From NCBI RefSeq assembly GCF_021369635.1, contig NZ_JAJNBZ010000005.1, positions 124,001-188,000 of the forward strand: DNA of 64,000 nucleotides, given 5' to 3'. Below, in pieces: positions 18,117 to 26,334 of this stretch. The position numbers and the translations under genes were made by a program. The DNA comes from Paenibacillus profundus (GTDB taxonomy: Bacteria; Bacillota; Bacilli; Paenibacillales; Paenibacillaceae). Position 1 is the first letter of the stretch. Each line of letters begins with the position of its first letter. The notes beneath the pieces were generated by a model. The model was not told the origin of the DNA. It did no database searches and was given only the letters and a program-made list of their open reading frames with translations.

Positions 18117-18566
18117 TTATACAACGGTTTGTGATTGAAACCACATCTTTTGTATGCGTTTATTCATTTCCTGTTTGACTAAAGTTAATTCCTGCCATGG
18201 CAATTCCATCGGAGTGAACACCTCATCCGCTGTCTCCAGCATGTCCTTCGTTATACGTACGTCAGCCGAAATTATGACAATATACGCAAATCCACGCTCA
18301 CGCAGCCGGGAGCATACGCCATTTATTAATGAAATATCTTGCTGCTCCGGCTGCTTGTCCATTACGAAGTGATACGCAGGATAGGTTACCATACGACCGC
18401 GAAACGGAATCTCCACCCCGTCCAGCCAGTCCCGCAATCTTTCTAGACGTTCGGCTGCTTCTACAGGCGACTCCTCTCCTGTAAGCCCGGTAATCGGCAA
18501 TACACACGTATCGAGATAAGGCTCCCATTCCTTCCACTGCTCCAATGTCAATTCGCTAAACTTCAT
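18117..18566 (-). CDS. ypiF: DUF2487 protein YpiF
   Basis: This 149-residue soluble protein matches the YpiF/DUF2487 family, found immediately upstream of qcrA in Bacillus and Paenibacillus. No catalytic motif is recognised, and the alternating pattern suggests an alpha/beta fold. The start at 18566 follows a run of G residues (GGGGGGGG) that serves as binding site. Function is unknown. It has a terminator upstream and the qcr promoter downstream, so it may be its own transcription unit that also reads into qcr. Confidence 0.8.
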   Translation of the reverse strand: MKFSELTLEQWKEWEPYLDTCVLPITGLTGEESPVEAAERLERLRDWLDGVEIPFRGRMVTYPAYHFVMDKQPEQQDISLINGVCSRLRERGFAYIVIISADVRITKDMLETADEVFTPMELPWQELTLVKQEMNKRIQKMWFQSQTVV

Positions 18567-18616
18567 GCTGTCCCCCCCCGTTTTCCTGTATCTTCCTCTC
18601 CATTATACAATGTTAT

Positions 18617-18651
18617 ACAAAAAAATGAAGAATCGCGGTGAGCGTTTCTTC
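18617..18651 (-). terminator. Terminator after the IDEAL-domain gene
   Basis: GAAGAAACGC pairs with GCGATTCTTC (one mismatch) around a 5-base loop, followed by ATTTTTTTG on the minus strand. It starts 9 bases past the small gene's stop. Confidence 0.8.
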
Positions 18652-18660
18652 ATCGGGGTA

Positions 18661-18840
18661 TTACCTCAACGTCTTCAATTCATCCGTTAACGTCCGGAAC
18701 GTCGTTTCATCTCCAGAAGCCAGCGCTTTGTCAATTTCCTCATATATGCGTTCCGTACGATGTTTACGTATAGCTTCGTCCCAGATCATCTCAGCGGTCA
18801 AGCTGAGCATTGCTTCATACGTTACTTTCATTTTATCCAT
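18661..18840 (-). CDS. Small stand-alone IDEAL-domain protein
   Basis: This 59-residue acidic helical protein has a C-terminal half (IYEEIDKALASGDETTFRTL) that matches the IDEAL domain found at the C-terminus of YpiB and ComK-region proteins. The start ATG at 18840 has GGAGG 9 bases upstream. In B. subtilis the ypiB product is a longer protein with an additional N-terminal domain at this map position. Here only the IDEAL part is present, which suggests either domain loss or an ancestral single-domain form. It probably mediates protein-protein contacts; no enzyme motif is present. Confidence 0.75.
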   Translation of the reverse strand: MDKMKVTYEAMLSLTAEMIWDEAIRKHRTERIYEEIDKALASGDETTFRTLTDELKTLR

Positions 18841-18865
18841 AGGATTCAACCTCCAACCTGCACGA

Positions 18866-19375
18866 TTAAGAGATCCTATATTCCTTTCCTTTCACCACAT
18901 AGCTTTCCGTTGTTCTCTTCATGCGTTGCAAATCTTCTTCTGTCAGCTCGCGTATGACTCTAGCTGGTGAACCGAGAGAAAGAGTATAGGCCGGTATCTT
19001 TTTATTTTCAGTGACGACAGAACCTGCTCCTACTAAAGCATATTCACCGATCTCGGCACCGTTCAATACAATCGCCCCCATGCCGATCAATGTGCCATTG
19101 CCTACCGTACAGCCATGAATGATTGCCCCATGTCCGACGGAGACCCCGTCTTGAACGATTAAAGGTTGATTCGTATTGACGTGACCGATGACGCCGTCTT
19201 GTATGTTGACGCGATTTCCAATTACAATCGGAGCCAAGTCCCCACGCAGTACAGCATTGTACCACACAGTCGATTCCGACCCAACCGACACGTCACCGAT
19301 AATTTTAGCGCCTTCCGCCACGAAGACTGTCTGTTCGATGCTTGGCAAGATGCCCTTATAAGGTATGTACACCAT
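18866..19375 (-). CDS. Gamma-carbonic-anhydrase-like left-handed beta-helix protein
   Basis: This 169-residue hexapeptide-repeat protein has the metal-ligand pattern of gamma carbonic anhydrases: the three His of VIGHVNT, VGHGAII and HGCTVG. It resembles B. subtilis YtoA and E. coli YrdA. Whether it hydrates CO2 is uncertain, since many homologues are inactive or bind acyl donors. GGAGGGG precedes the ATG. It lies 83 bases after the 384-residue gene and 25 bases before the IDEAL gene. Confidence 0.88.
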   Translation of the reverse strand: MVYIPYKGILPSIEQTVFVAEGAKIIGDVSVGSESTVWYNAVLRGDLAPIVIGNRVNIQDGVIGHVNTNQPLIVQDGVSVGHGAIIHGCTVGNGTLIGMGAIVLNGAEIGEYALVGAGSVVTENKKIPAYTLSLGSPARVIRELTEEDLQRMKRTTESYVVKGKEYRIS

Positions 19376-19458
19376 TATCCCCTCCGAATTGACCTTATTT
19401 CCATCGTTAAATGGGCGTTTAATCCCACTTTCAACCGGAAAATTTTGGTCTCATCGTA

Positions 19459-20613
19459 TCAACGGGCACGTGGCTTGTCAACGCTTAGCTGAATTTTATC
19501 CTCGTATGCAATATACACGCCGTCAATAATATGCTGGCCTTTCTTCGTAATTTGCACCACTTGTCCTTGCACGACATCTTCACCTAGCCGAATCAACCCC
19601 AGATGCAGCATCATCATAATGATCCGTTGCCTGAAGATTGCCGTTGGCGTATCGTAGTAAAAAGGCCTGACATACGGCAGCAATGTTGCTTCCAAAGACT
19701 CAATCGTAGTCCATCGCATCGTGCACAGCTGAATCCAATGAACGAGCGACAATAAATTCGGTATTGCATTTTTGTAAAGCTTAAGCCAGAACCGATACAG
19801 TGACGCGGATGGTTCAGTGCCGGCCTGCGCCAATCGCTCTTCTCCCGACTGTGAACAACGCAGTCGGCCATCCCATTCCTCAAGCCAGCCTTGAAAGAAG
19901 GCGTAGTCATAGATTAAGGATAACCGATTCGGATAATCATGAAACCTCCGACCGTAGCCGAATCTCCATTCTCCTTTGGGCACGGTTGATTCATGAATGG
20001 CGAATGTCTCAAGAAGCTGCTGCTGCATCTTTTTGTACATGACGCCTTCGGCATTCAACTGGATGTTCTCATTGCGGACGAATGTGAGCAATTGTACGAT
20101 GTCATCGCCCATTCGCCCATCCTCATCCCTATAGGCTTGAGGCTCGGCAGTAACGGTCAATCTGGTGGCGAATGACTGCTGCAGCACGTCTTTGAATCTT
20201 CGCTTCAAGTCAGTAGGAACTTGAAACAGATACTTTGTCTGCTGACTGCATCCGTTAAACAACCAACCGCTATGCTTAAATTTCGAGATCGTATCACGCG
20301 GGTGCGTCTCCTTCTGCAGAAGAGGAGCTTCTTCATTTCGCTCCGTCTCAAATTTGGTCTGCTGTACGCGCGCAACGAGCTCTTCCAAGCTGAATGAGGA
20401 ACGCTTATCGAATAAAATCGAATTGAGAAAGCGCAGCTCCTCGAGCGTCATCTCCATGACATGCTGCTCGAATACGTCCTTCCTTCCTAAGACGGTCAGA
20501 ATGGATTGGATGAGCTCATGCTTGGAATTTTCATTACATACGCAGCCGTAACGCTTAGCAATCCGAGTTAACTGAGTAATGTCCGCGTAACTGAGCATAT
20601 CCGCCAAATTCAT
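19459..20613 (-). CDS. Uncharacterised 384-residue protein
   Basis: I do not recognise this protein with confidence. It is soluble, with no signal peptide or membrane segment, and has a helical N-terminus (ADITQLTRIAKRYGC...) followed by regions that look like several winged-helix folds. The overall pattern recalls the winged-helix part of helicase-associated (XPB/Ssl2-like) proteins, but there is no Walker motif. The ATG at 20613 has GGAGG 8 bases upstream and coding signal is clear throughout. A DNA-binding role is possible but unproven. Confidence 0.75.
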   Translation of the reverse strand: MNLADMLSYADITQLTRIAKRYGCVCNENSKHELIQSILTVLGRKDVFEQHVMEMTLEELRFLNSILFDKRSSFSLEELVARVQQTKFETERNEEAPLLQKETHPRDTISKFKHSGWLFNGCSQQTKYLFQVPTDLKRRFKDVLQQSFATRLTVTAEPQAYRDEDGRMGDDIVQLLTFVRNENIQLNAEGVMYKKMQQQLLETFAIHESTVPKGEWRFGYGRRFHDYPNRLSLIYDYAFFQGWLEEWDGRLRCSQSGEERLAQAGTEPSASLYRFWLKLYKNAIPNLLSLVHWIQLCTMRWTTIESLEATLLPYVRPFYYDTPTAIFRQRIIMMMLHLGLIRLGEDVVQGQVVQITKKGQHIIDGVYIAYEDKIQLSVDKPRAR

Positions 20614-20710
20614 GCAATTCCTCCGTTCCCATCAGACTTTGCGCTTGGCCGTATCCTCGATGTACATTAACCATTATTGGAAAAAGTTCAGCATTTATTC
20701 AGTTTCTGAA

Positions 20711-20741
20711 AATAAAATAAGCCCGGTTCATCGTGAACCGG
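20711..20741 (-). terminator. Terminator after the glycoamylase-domain gene
   Basis: CCGGTTCA / TGAACCGG with loop CGA, followed by GCTTATTTTATTTT on the minus strand, begins 85 bases past the stop at 20826. Confidence 0.85.
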
Positions 20742-20825
20742 ACTTAACTTGCCGAGAAATCAACATCAAGTGAAAAGGAAACAAGGATGGTATGGATATC
20801 CGCTTTCGTCGCTGTTGAATCCAAT

Positions 20826-22646
20826 TCATTGGGACGACACCTGCGTGCCTTTCCCATTGAATTGTACATCATCCATATAGAACGTTCCGGTAACGTCACG
20901 CTCCCCTGGCGCTGCAAACACGAGCATTCTTTTAGTATCCACGAGTTTCCCTTTCTCTTCAGGAGAGAACACCCATTCGAGCTTGCTCCACTCATCACCA
21001 CTTATGTGAAACGATTTCTCGATCATTCCCGCTGCCGTTTCGAATTTGATTAGCAAATCCGTCGTTCCGCTCACAAAAGCTGACCATGAATCCGCTTGTG
21101 AAAAATGGTTCTCCTGTTTGAAATCAGCCACAAAATAAGCCCATTCCGTTGTTTTGTTATACCCCACCTTCAGCGCTCCCAACCCGGTATGGGTTGTATC
21201 AAACACCGGGGATAACGTGTAGGCGCCTTCGCCCCCATCGAACCAGTTCGAATGTATGCGGTTGCCTTCAAAATCGTCGATGACGGTCGTGCCGTTCTCA
21301 GTGAGCCCGACTCGTTTCAGGCCAGCTTGCACATATTTATTTTTGTTCATCAAATCCCATACCAAGCCTGTGCGATAATTCTCAATCATCAATAAAGTAA
21401 TTCCTTTGTCTATACCGATGACATCATCAGCGAACCAGCCTTCCTTACGGATATCGAGATTGAAGGAATCCTTCAACCCGTAGGGGCCGATTAATTCGGG
21501 AAAAGAATAATAATGCCGTAAAGCGTCCATGACGTCATCTGGGGCAAATACGATCGATCCGAGCGCTCCGGCGGTAGGAATCGTTCCGTCGATGCGGTGC
21601 TGATCATTGTCGTAGCCCGAAGGGGCAGAGCCATACCGTCCCACATACCCATCCGGTCCGTCCGCTGCCGTCATCCCCCATGCGTTCGGTCCGAACGTTT
21701 TGTATTGATCCGAATTGAGGATGCTGAATTGCCGTGCTGTCTTCGTCGCAATGACCGAATTATGCCACCAATCCACGCCTTCCCGATCGGCTTTGTTTCT
21801 TACATCAAACCAAGCGTAAGAAAACTGATGTGTAAAAATGGAACCGAACCACGAGTGAATAAATTCCGGGTATCCTCCGTACGACCCATATTGCCGCACA
21901 AAATCATAGAACATATCGGAATTGACGCGATGCTCTGGATTCGGAGCAGCTACGCCCAAAAAGTAAAGCATGAATTGTTCGGCATAGAAATCCCAATGTC
22001 CGCTAAATCCGTCACCCGCATCTTCTGGCGAATATCCCATATAGAATTGGTTCGTGTCAGAATCCCGGTACCATCCCCAATTGACCTTGTCATACAACTG
22101 TTCCGCCATGACTTTAATTTCCCCGCCGAAATATTCTCCAGCGGAGAGCGCTCCGCTGACGGCGATAGCGGTATCGATTACAGATACTTCAACATTACCG
22201 TATCGTTTGGCCGTATTCATATCAAGAAAGTGATAGAAAAAGCCTTCGATCTGCTCGGCTTTATGTAATAGCGTGTTCAGCGTGCCCTTAACTCTCTCTT
22301 TCCCTTCTTCTTCCGTAATCCAGCCTCTCTCCACCCCGATCACAATCGCGCTCAGACCAAAGCCTACCGAAGCGACACTGCTCATCTTGTCATCGTTCGG
22401 CGCCCGATCGCGAATGAGCCCATAGCCTGGACTGTCCGGATTCGTGTTCACCATTTCCCAGAAAAAATCGAATGATTTGCGGCTTTCATAATCCAAGAGC
22501 TCTTCATCGGGCATTTTTGCAAAATCCGTCTCTGCAGCAAATGCGGCAGGCGGCGGAACTGTCGTAAACACCATCGTAGCGAGCACTAATAAAATGAATA
22601 CCGCCTTCTTCGACTTGCTTCTTCTCTGATGAACCATCTTCTTCAC
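20826..22646 (-). CDS. Secreted glycoamylase-domain protein (GH144-like) with C-terminal carbohydrate-binding-like domain
   Basis: This 606-residue exported protein has a Sec signal peptide (about 1-37, cleavage after AFA). Residues about 45-460 match the glycoamylase family (PF10091), which includes GH144 endo-beta-1,2-glucanases; the FFWEMVN, YDNDQHRIDGT and DVIGIDKGITLLMIEN segments are characteristic. The last 140 residues (VIDDFEGNR ... FYMDDVQFNG) look like a beta-sandwich binding module. It starts with GTG at 22646, with AAAGGAG 8 bases upstream. It is monocistronic, with a terminator and an upstream palindrome that may be an operator. The product could feed the phosphorylase at the left edge, but this link is speculative. 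Confidence 0.82.
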   Translation of the reverse strand: MKKMVHQRRSKSKKAVFILLVLATMVFTTVPPPAAFAAETDFAKMPDEELLDYESRKSFDFFWEMVNTNPDSPGYGLIRDRAPNDDKMSSVASVGFGLSAIVIGVERGWITEEEGKERVKGTLNTLLHKAEQIEGFFYHFLDMNTAKRYGNVEVSVIDTAIAVSGALSAGEYFGGEIKVMAEQLYDKVNWGWYRDSDTNQFYMGYSPEDAGDGFSGHWDFYAEQFMLYFLGVAAPNPEHRVNSDMFYDFVRQYGSYGGYPEFIHSWFGSIFTHQFSYAWFDVRNKADREGVDWWHNSVIATKTARQFSILNSDQYKTFGPNAWGMTAADGPDGYVGRYGSAPSGYDNDQHRIDGTIPTAGALGSIVFAPDDVMDALRHYYSFPELIGPYGLKDSFNLDIRKEGWFADDVIGIDKGITLLMIENYRTGLVWDLMNKNKYVQAGLKRVGLTENGTTVIDDFEGNRIHSNWFDGGEGAYTLSPVFDTTHTGLGALKVGYNKTTEWAYFVADFKQENHFSQADSWSAFVSGTTDLLIKFETAAGMIEKSFHISGDEWSKLEWVFSPEEKGKLVDTKRMLVFAAPGERDVTGTFYMDDVQFNGKGTQVSSQ

Positions 22647-22949
22647 AACAGACTCTCCTTTCGACCGTTGATTGTTCTCTACCCTGCCGATTTCTTCTGG
22701 ATGTTCCCCACCCCAGCTATAATCGATATGAATTCTATCCCGAAGCGGTTATTTCATCCTATTCATATCTGCTCACATAAGACCTGCCCATCATCAAGGA
22801 GTGCTCTCTCCCCCCAATCGCAATCGCTTTCGATCTTGGTCAGCAATTGCCTTGCTCACCTCCCCCACCGATTCAACGATGCGACCCTTTTTGCCTGTAT
22901 AGGATCAGAGGGGTCCCAGTCATGTAGGATTAGACGCACAACTTCATTC

Positions 22950-22959
22950 GAAACGTTTC
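22950..22959. promoter_or_regulatory. Possible LacI-family operator in the glycoamylase-gene upstream region
   Basis: GAAACGTTTC is a perfect 10-bp palindrome with a central CG. It lies about 300 bases upstream of the glycoamylase-domain gene, beside the terminator of the preceding gene. It does not fit cre at the outer positions, so another LacI-type regulator is more likely. The gap 22647-22949 holds no other gene I can support. Confidence 0.35.
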
Positions 22960-22969
22960 AATTTTGTGC

Positions 22970-23011
22970 AAAATAAAAGCAGCCCGCATCACGATAGTGA
23001 AAACGAACTGC
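22970..23011 (-). terminator. Terminator after the histidine phosphatase gene
   Basis: On the minus strand GCAGTTCG pairs with CGGGCTGC (two G-U pairs), with an inner TCAC/GTGA helix, followed by TTTTATTTT. It starts 7 bases past the stop at 23018. Confidence 0.7.
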
Positions 23012-23017
23012 CTGAGG

Positions 23018-23632
23018 TTAGAGCTTCCGCTGTAAAGTGAATGCATCCGATAACTGCATATGCTTCGTGCAGTTATATAATAGCGGATGCCATCCTTCTC
23101 CCGTGCGCTCAAGTATGGAATAAGATAAATTAGCGATATGACCTTGCAGCTTATCTCCGAATATTGCAATAAAGAGTTGAGCCAACCAACTGCCGTGGGT
23201 AACAAGCAATATGTTCTTGCCTTCATGCTGCTTCGCAATCGATTCAAGCGCCTGTGCGGCACGCAGTCTCAACGTCTCGTCGTGCTCCTGACCAAGGTCC
23301 ATTTGACGCCAGTCCGCTCCCCACCGACTCTCCCGTTCCTCAGGCGTCGTTCCTTCGACTAGCCCGTAAGCCCGTTCCCGCAAGCCTGTCTCAGGCTTGA
23401 GCAATGGGATATGCAACGCGTCAGCAATAATGCGAGCCGTCTCTTCCGCACGCCCGAGACCGCTTGAGATAATGACGTCAAACGCGTACGTCTCCGCGAT
23501 TAATCGTTCTGACAGCAGCCTGGCTTGCTCGCGTCCAGTTTCATTGAGCGGAATATCCGTCTGCCCTTGTATTTTCCCTTGTGCATTCCAATCGGTTAAT
23601 CCGTGACGCACTAATCCGATGATTTGACTCAT
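23018..23632 (-). CDS. Histidine phosphatase family protein (phosphoglycerate mutase-like)
   Basis: This 204-residue protein has the RHG motif (GLVRHGLTDWN) with the phospho-acceptor His near residue 9 and the second His in LVTHGSW. The Gly-Leu-Asn-Glu-Thr-Gly-rich segment fits the cofactor-dependent phosphoglycerate mutase/phosphatase fold. At this size and with this N-terminus it is more likely a broad or sugar-phosphate phosphatase (PhoE/CobC-like) than glycolytic Gpm. The ATG at 23632 has GAGGAGA just upstream. It follows the anti-sigma gene by 27 bases on the same strand. Confidence 0.88.
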   Translation of the reverse strand: MSQIIGLVRHGLTDWNAQGKIQGQTDIPLNETGREQARLLSERLIAETYAFDVIISSGLGRAEETARIIADALHIPLLKPETGLRERAYGLVEGTTPEERESRWGADWRQMDLGQEHDETLRLRAAQALESIAKQHEGKNILLVTHGSWLAQLFIAIFGDKLQGHIANLSYSILERTGEGWHPLLYNCTKHMQLSDAFTLQRKL

Positions 23633-23659
23633 ATCTTCTCCTCTATATTCCGTTCTACG

Positions 23660-24253
23660 TTATTTGCGCACACGCGTCAACCAATTTAACAATAATAACG
23701 CAAACGTGACCCCGAACAAAGACAACGCGATCCAATAGTTAGGTATCGTAGGCACGACATGCAATATCATAGGATCGCTGACACTGGCCACAGGCAGTTC
23801 TATACTCATTGTCGACCAGGAGGACTGCTCACTACCGGCAAGCACCGTCGGAATCAGTCCGCTCATTTCTTCCATATTCGACTGTCCATTACGAATCAAA
23901 AGAACAACGAGGGCGCATAGGAAGATAGCCATACAAAAAGAAATTATCCCTGCCAGCATATTACGCGAACGCAGGGATAAAATTTGCGAGCGGCGATGAA
24001 CCGGCATTAGCCAATCCTGCTCCTTATAGATGCGGTCCATTACGCTGCTCATCTGGAATCCAGCCGCGGGATTAGCCGAGTATTCCATGTCCGCTTCTTC
24101 TTCCACCCAATGTTCGCTTGCAGCCCACACTGCAAATTGTTCCGCACATGCCTCGCATTCGCTCAAATGCTTGTCGATAGCTTGACGTTGCGGATCGTCT
24201 GCAGGCATATCGGAGTAAACCGATAACCACTCGAGCGCTTCCGCACATTTCAT
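23660..24253 (-). CDS. Zinc-finger anti-sigma factor
   Basis: This 197-residue membrane protein has an N-terminal ZAS domain with HLSECEAC (H-x3-C-x2-C) that binds zinc. Two membrane helices lie at about 98-121 and 170-190, with about 50 residues outside between them. It would hold the sigma factor at the membrane until a stress signal triggers cleavage or release. Its ATG follows the sigma factor stop by 2 bases, so the two are translationally coupled. Confidence 0.88.
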   Translation of the reverse strand: MKCAEALEWLSVYSDMPADDPQRQAIDKHLSECEACAEQFAVWAASEHWVEEEADMEYSANPAAGFQMSSVMDRIYKEQDWLMPVHRRSQILSLRSRNMLAGIISFCMAIFLCALVVLLIRNGQSNMEEMSGLIPTVLAGSEQSSWSTMSIELPVASVSDPMILHVVPTIPNYWIALSLFGVTFALLLLNWLTRVRK

Positions 24254-24255
24254 TT

Positions 24256-24837
24256 TTAGTTCATCCCTTCAACACCCGGCTCTGCTATGTAAGCCTCCAG
24301 CTGCGTCTTTACGCTGGCTCGAGCACGGAATAGCAACGATTTAACTGAACTTACCGTCTGCCCCAGCACTTGGGCAATTTCCTGATAGTCCAATTGGTCG
24401 TACTCACGAAGAATAAGGGCTGAACGCTGTTTCTCCGGCAAGCGGTTAATCGCTTCACGCACCAAGGTTACCTTCTCATTGCGAAGCAGCGCATACTCCG
24501 GCGCTACCTCCTTCGGTGCTTCCGGAACGATGCTATGGTCTTCATCCAATGATACTTGAATGCTTCGCTGCTTACGGAGCTCACTCAGCACCGTATTGCG
24601 TGCAATCGTATATAACCAAGTCGAAAAGGATGCATCCGCCTCACGGAACGTATGCAGACTTCGATACGCTTTATAGAACGTCTCAGCACATAAATCTTCA
24701 GCGAGCAATTCCAACTGGGAACTTTTCAACATATGAAAAATGAATGATAGCAATTTGCGCTGATAACGATTCATCAATTCCGCGAATTGTTCGACATCTC
24801 CGTCTTTAATGTCGCGGATGATTTGGGAATCGGTCAT
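24256..24837 (-). CDS. ECF (extracytoplasmic function) RNA polymerase sigma factor
   Basis: This 193-residue factor has region 2 (AELMNRYQRKLLSFIF ... DLCAETFYKAY) and region 4 (LPEKQRSALILREYDQLDYQEIA with a C-terminal HTH). The ATG at 24837 (MTDSQII) has AGGAGG 11 bases upstream and matches the usual N-terminus of the family; an ATG 9 codons upstream lacks spacing for a binding site. It is coupled to the zinc-finger anti-sigma gene. A matching ECF-like promoter lies upstream, so autoregulation is likely. It resembles SigW/SigM-type cell-envelope factors, though the subgroup cannot be fixed from sequence alone. Confidence 0.92.
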   Translation of the reverse strand: MTDSQIIRDIKDGDVEQFAELMNRYQRKLLSFIFHMLKSSQLELLAEDLCAETFYKAYRSLHTFREADASFSTWLYTIARNTVLSELRKQRSIQVSLDEDHSIVPEAPKEVAPEYALLRNEKVTLVREAINRLPEKQRSALILREYDQLDYQEIAQVLGQTVSSVKSLLFRARASVKTQLEAYIAEPGVEGMN

Positions 24838-24893
24838 GGACTCAAGTTCCTCCTTGCTTTCCATATCCTTCCCGATGCGCTACTGAAAGGTTA

Positions 24894-24919
24894 TACTCTT
24901 GAAGTCTTAAAAAGTTGCG
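24894..24919 (-). promoter_or_regulatory. ECF-type promoter, possible autoregulation
   Basis: On the minus strand CGCAAC (24919-24914), 16 bases, then AGTA (24897-24894). This resembles the AAC-N16-CGTA pattern of ECF promoters. It sits 57 bases before the sigma factor start. The rest of the gap up to the terminator at 25083 is AT-rich and holds no gene I can see. Confidence 0.4.
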
Positions 24920-25082
24920 GATCGGAGTTCAATAATCGGAGTCATACGAAGACCCCCGTTCACCTTACTATGGGTATGTAATATGTAAAACAAACATGTT
25001 ACACAACCTTATCAGATATAGTCGTATTTTATCATAATAAAGTCGAAATATGATTAAAAATTTTTAAGAAATGCATATTAAC

Positions 25083-25112
25083 AAAAAAAAGACCACTCCC
25101 AGAGGGAGTGGT
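25083..25112 (-). terminator. Terminator of the trp-hisC-tyrA operon
   Basis: ACCACTCCC / GGGAGTGGT with a 3-base loop is followed by CTTTTTTTTG on the minus strand. It lies about 130 bases past the tyrA stop. An added palindrome, TTGCAC-ATA-GTGCAA, directly precedes it (25112-25126). This is the end of the supraoperon; no aroE-type gene follows tyrA here. Confidence 0.92.
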
Positions 25113-25239
25113 TGCACATAGTGCAATTCTATTGGATAGGAGTGGAGAGAAACCATACTGTACTGTTATTATATTGTATCCGTTTTCATTTAGTCAATAG
25201 GTTTCGTAAAATATTTTCTTAATTTCACAAATTTTTCCG

Positions 25240-26334
25240 CTAGACGTAAATTGTGAATCCTTTGGAAGTTAGAAGCTCATTGGCACGATCTGCGTCGCTC
25301 TGATGGCGAAAAGACAATCGGAGCACACCGGGAACGTCTTCACGGCTCTCAATAATTTGTAAATTGCTCAAGTTGATGAGGTGATTACCAAGCTCCGACG
25401 CTATCTTTCCTATAATCCCCGGATGGTCCGGTACGTCCATATAGAGATCGTACAGCGCGTGAATAACCCCTTTGCGGCGCTCCGGCATCCGGCTTCTGAA
25501 TTCCCCCGCTTCCGCGAATTGCTGCATAATCCCTTCTCCGTCACGACGCTGTAATAAATCAATAAAGCGCTCCGTGCCCGCTTTCCAGTCCTGAAGCAAA
25601 TGGAGAAGAATATCCCTGTTATTTAACAAAATGTCCCGCCAAATGACCGGATCGCTCGAAGCGATGCGGGTAATGTCGCGGAATCCTCCGGCTGCCAACA
25701 GCTCGTGCAGCTCATTCGATTCGTTATAGCGTCTGACTTGATTGACTAGGGCAACGGCGACGAGATGCGGCAAGTGGCTAATCGCCCCCACCACTTCGTC
25801 GTGCTCATCCGGATTCATGCGGATGATGTGCGCTTTCGTGTAGCGAAGCAGCGACACAAGACGGCTGTATGCATCCTCATCGACGTCCTGATCCGGTGTC
25901 AGCACGTAGAATGCATTCTCGAACAGCAAGGTCGAGGCCGCTTCCACCCCAGAACGTTCTGAACCAGCCATCGGATGCCCTCCGATAAAGTGGATATCAT
26001 GCCAGCCAAGCGAACGCGCGCAGCGTGCGACCGAATCTTTCGTGCTGCCGACGTCGGTCACGATGCAACCCGGCTTCAAATCCAGTTCACGCAATTGGCC
26101 GAGCATTGACTCCAACATCCCGACCGGTGAGCAGACAAATATATAGTCCGCTTCATGGACGGCTTCCTTCAGGGACGTCGTAGCTTCATCGACCACGCCC
26201 CGCTTTATATATTTCTCTGTAGAGGCGGGATTGGGCGAGTAGCCGACGACATGCAGTCCCGGCTTGTTCTTAAAACAAAGGGCGAGGGAGCCACCAATAA
26301 GCCCCACGCCCAAAATCGTTATCTTGGTTCTCAT
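25240..26334 (-). CDS. tyrA: Prephenate dehydrogenase with C-terminal ACT domain
   Basis: This 364-residue enzyme oxidises prephenate to 4-hydroxyphenylpyruvate with NAD. The Rossmann motif is GVGLIGGS near residue 9, followed by the helical dehydrogenase domain with GHPMAGSERSG. The C-terminal 75 residues (DVPDHPGIIGKIASELGNH) form an ACT domain that likely binds tyrosine as inhibitor. Its ATG overlaps the hisC stop by 4 bases. The last gene of the supraoperon. Confidence 0.96.
   Translation of the reverse strand: MRTKITILGVGLIGGSLALCFKNKPGLHVVGYSPNPASTEKYIKRGVVDEATTSLKEAVHEADYIFVCSPVGMLESMLGQLRELDLKPGCIVTDVGSTKDSVARCARSLGWHDIHFIGGHPMAGSERSGVEAASTLLFENAFYVLTPDQDVDEDAYSRLVSLLRYTKAHIIRMNPDEHDEVVGAISHLPHLVAVALVNQVRRYNESNELHELLAAGGFRDITRIASSDPVIWRDILLNNRDILLHLLQDWKAGTERFIDLLQRRDGEGIMQQFAEAGEFRSRMPERRKGVIHALYDLYMDVPDHPGIIGKIASELGNHLINLSNLQIIESREDVPGVLRLSFRHQSDADRANELLTSKGFTIYV

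Noticed and set aside
22950-22959. CcpA cre site upstream of the glycoamylase gene
   Set aside because: The palindrome GAAACGTTTC has the wrong outer bases for cre (mismatches at five fixed positions), so it was kept only as a possible operator of another LacI-type regulator.
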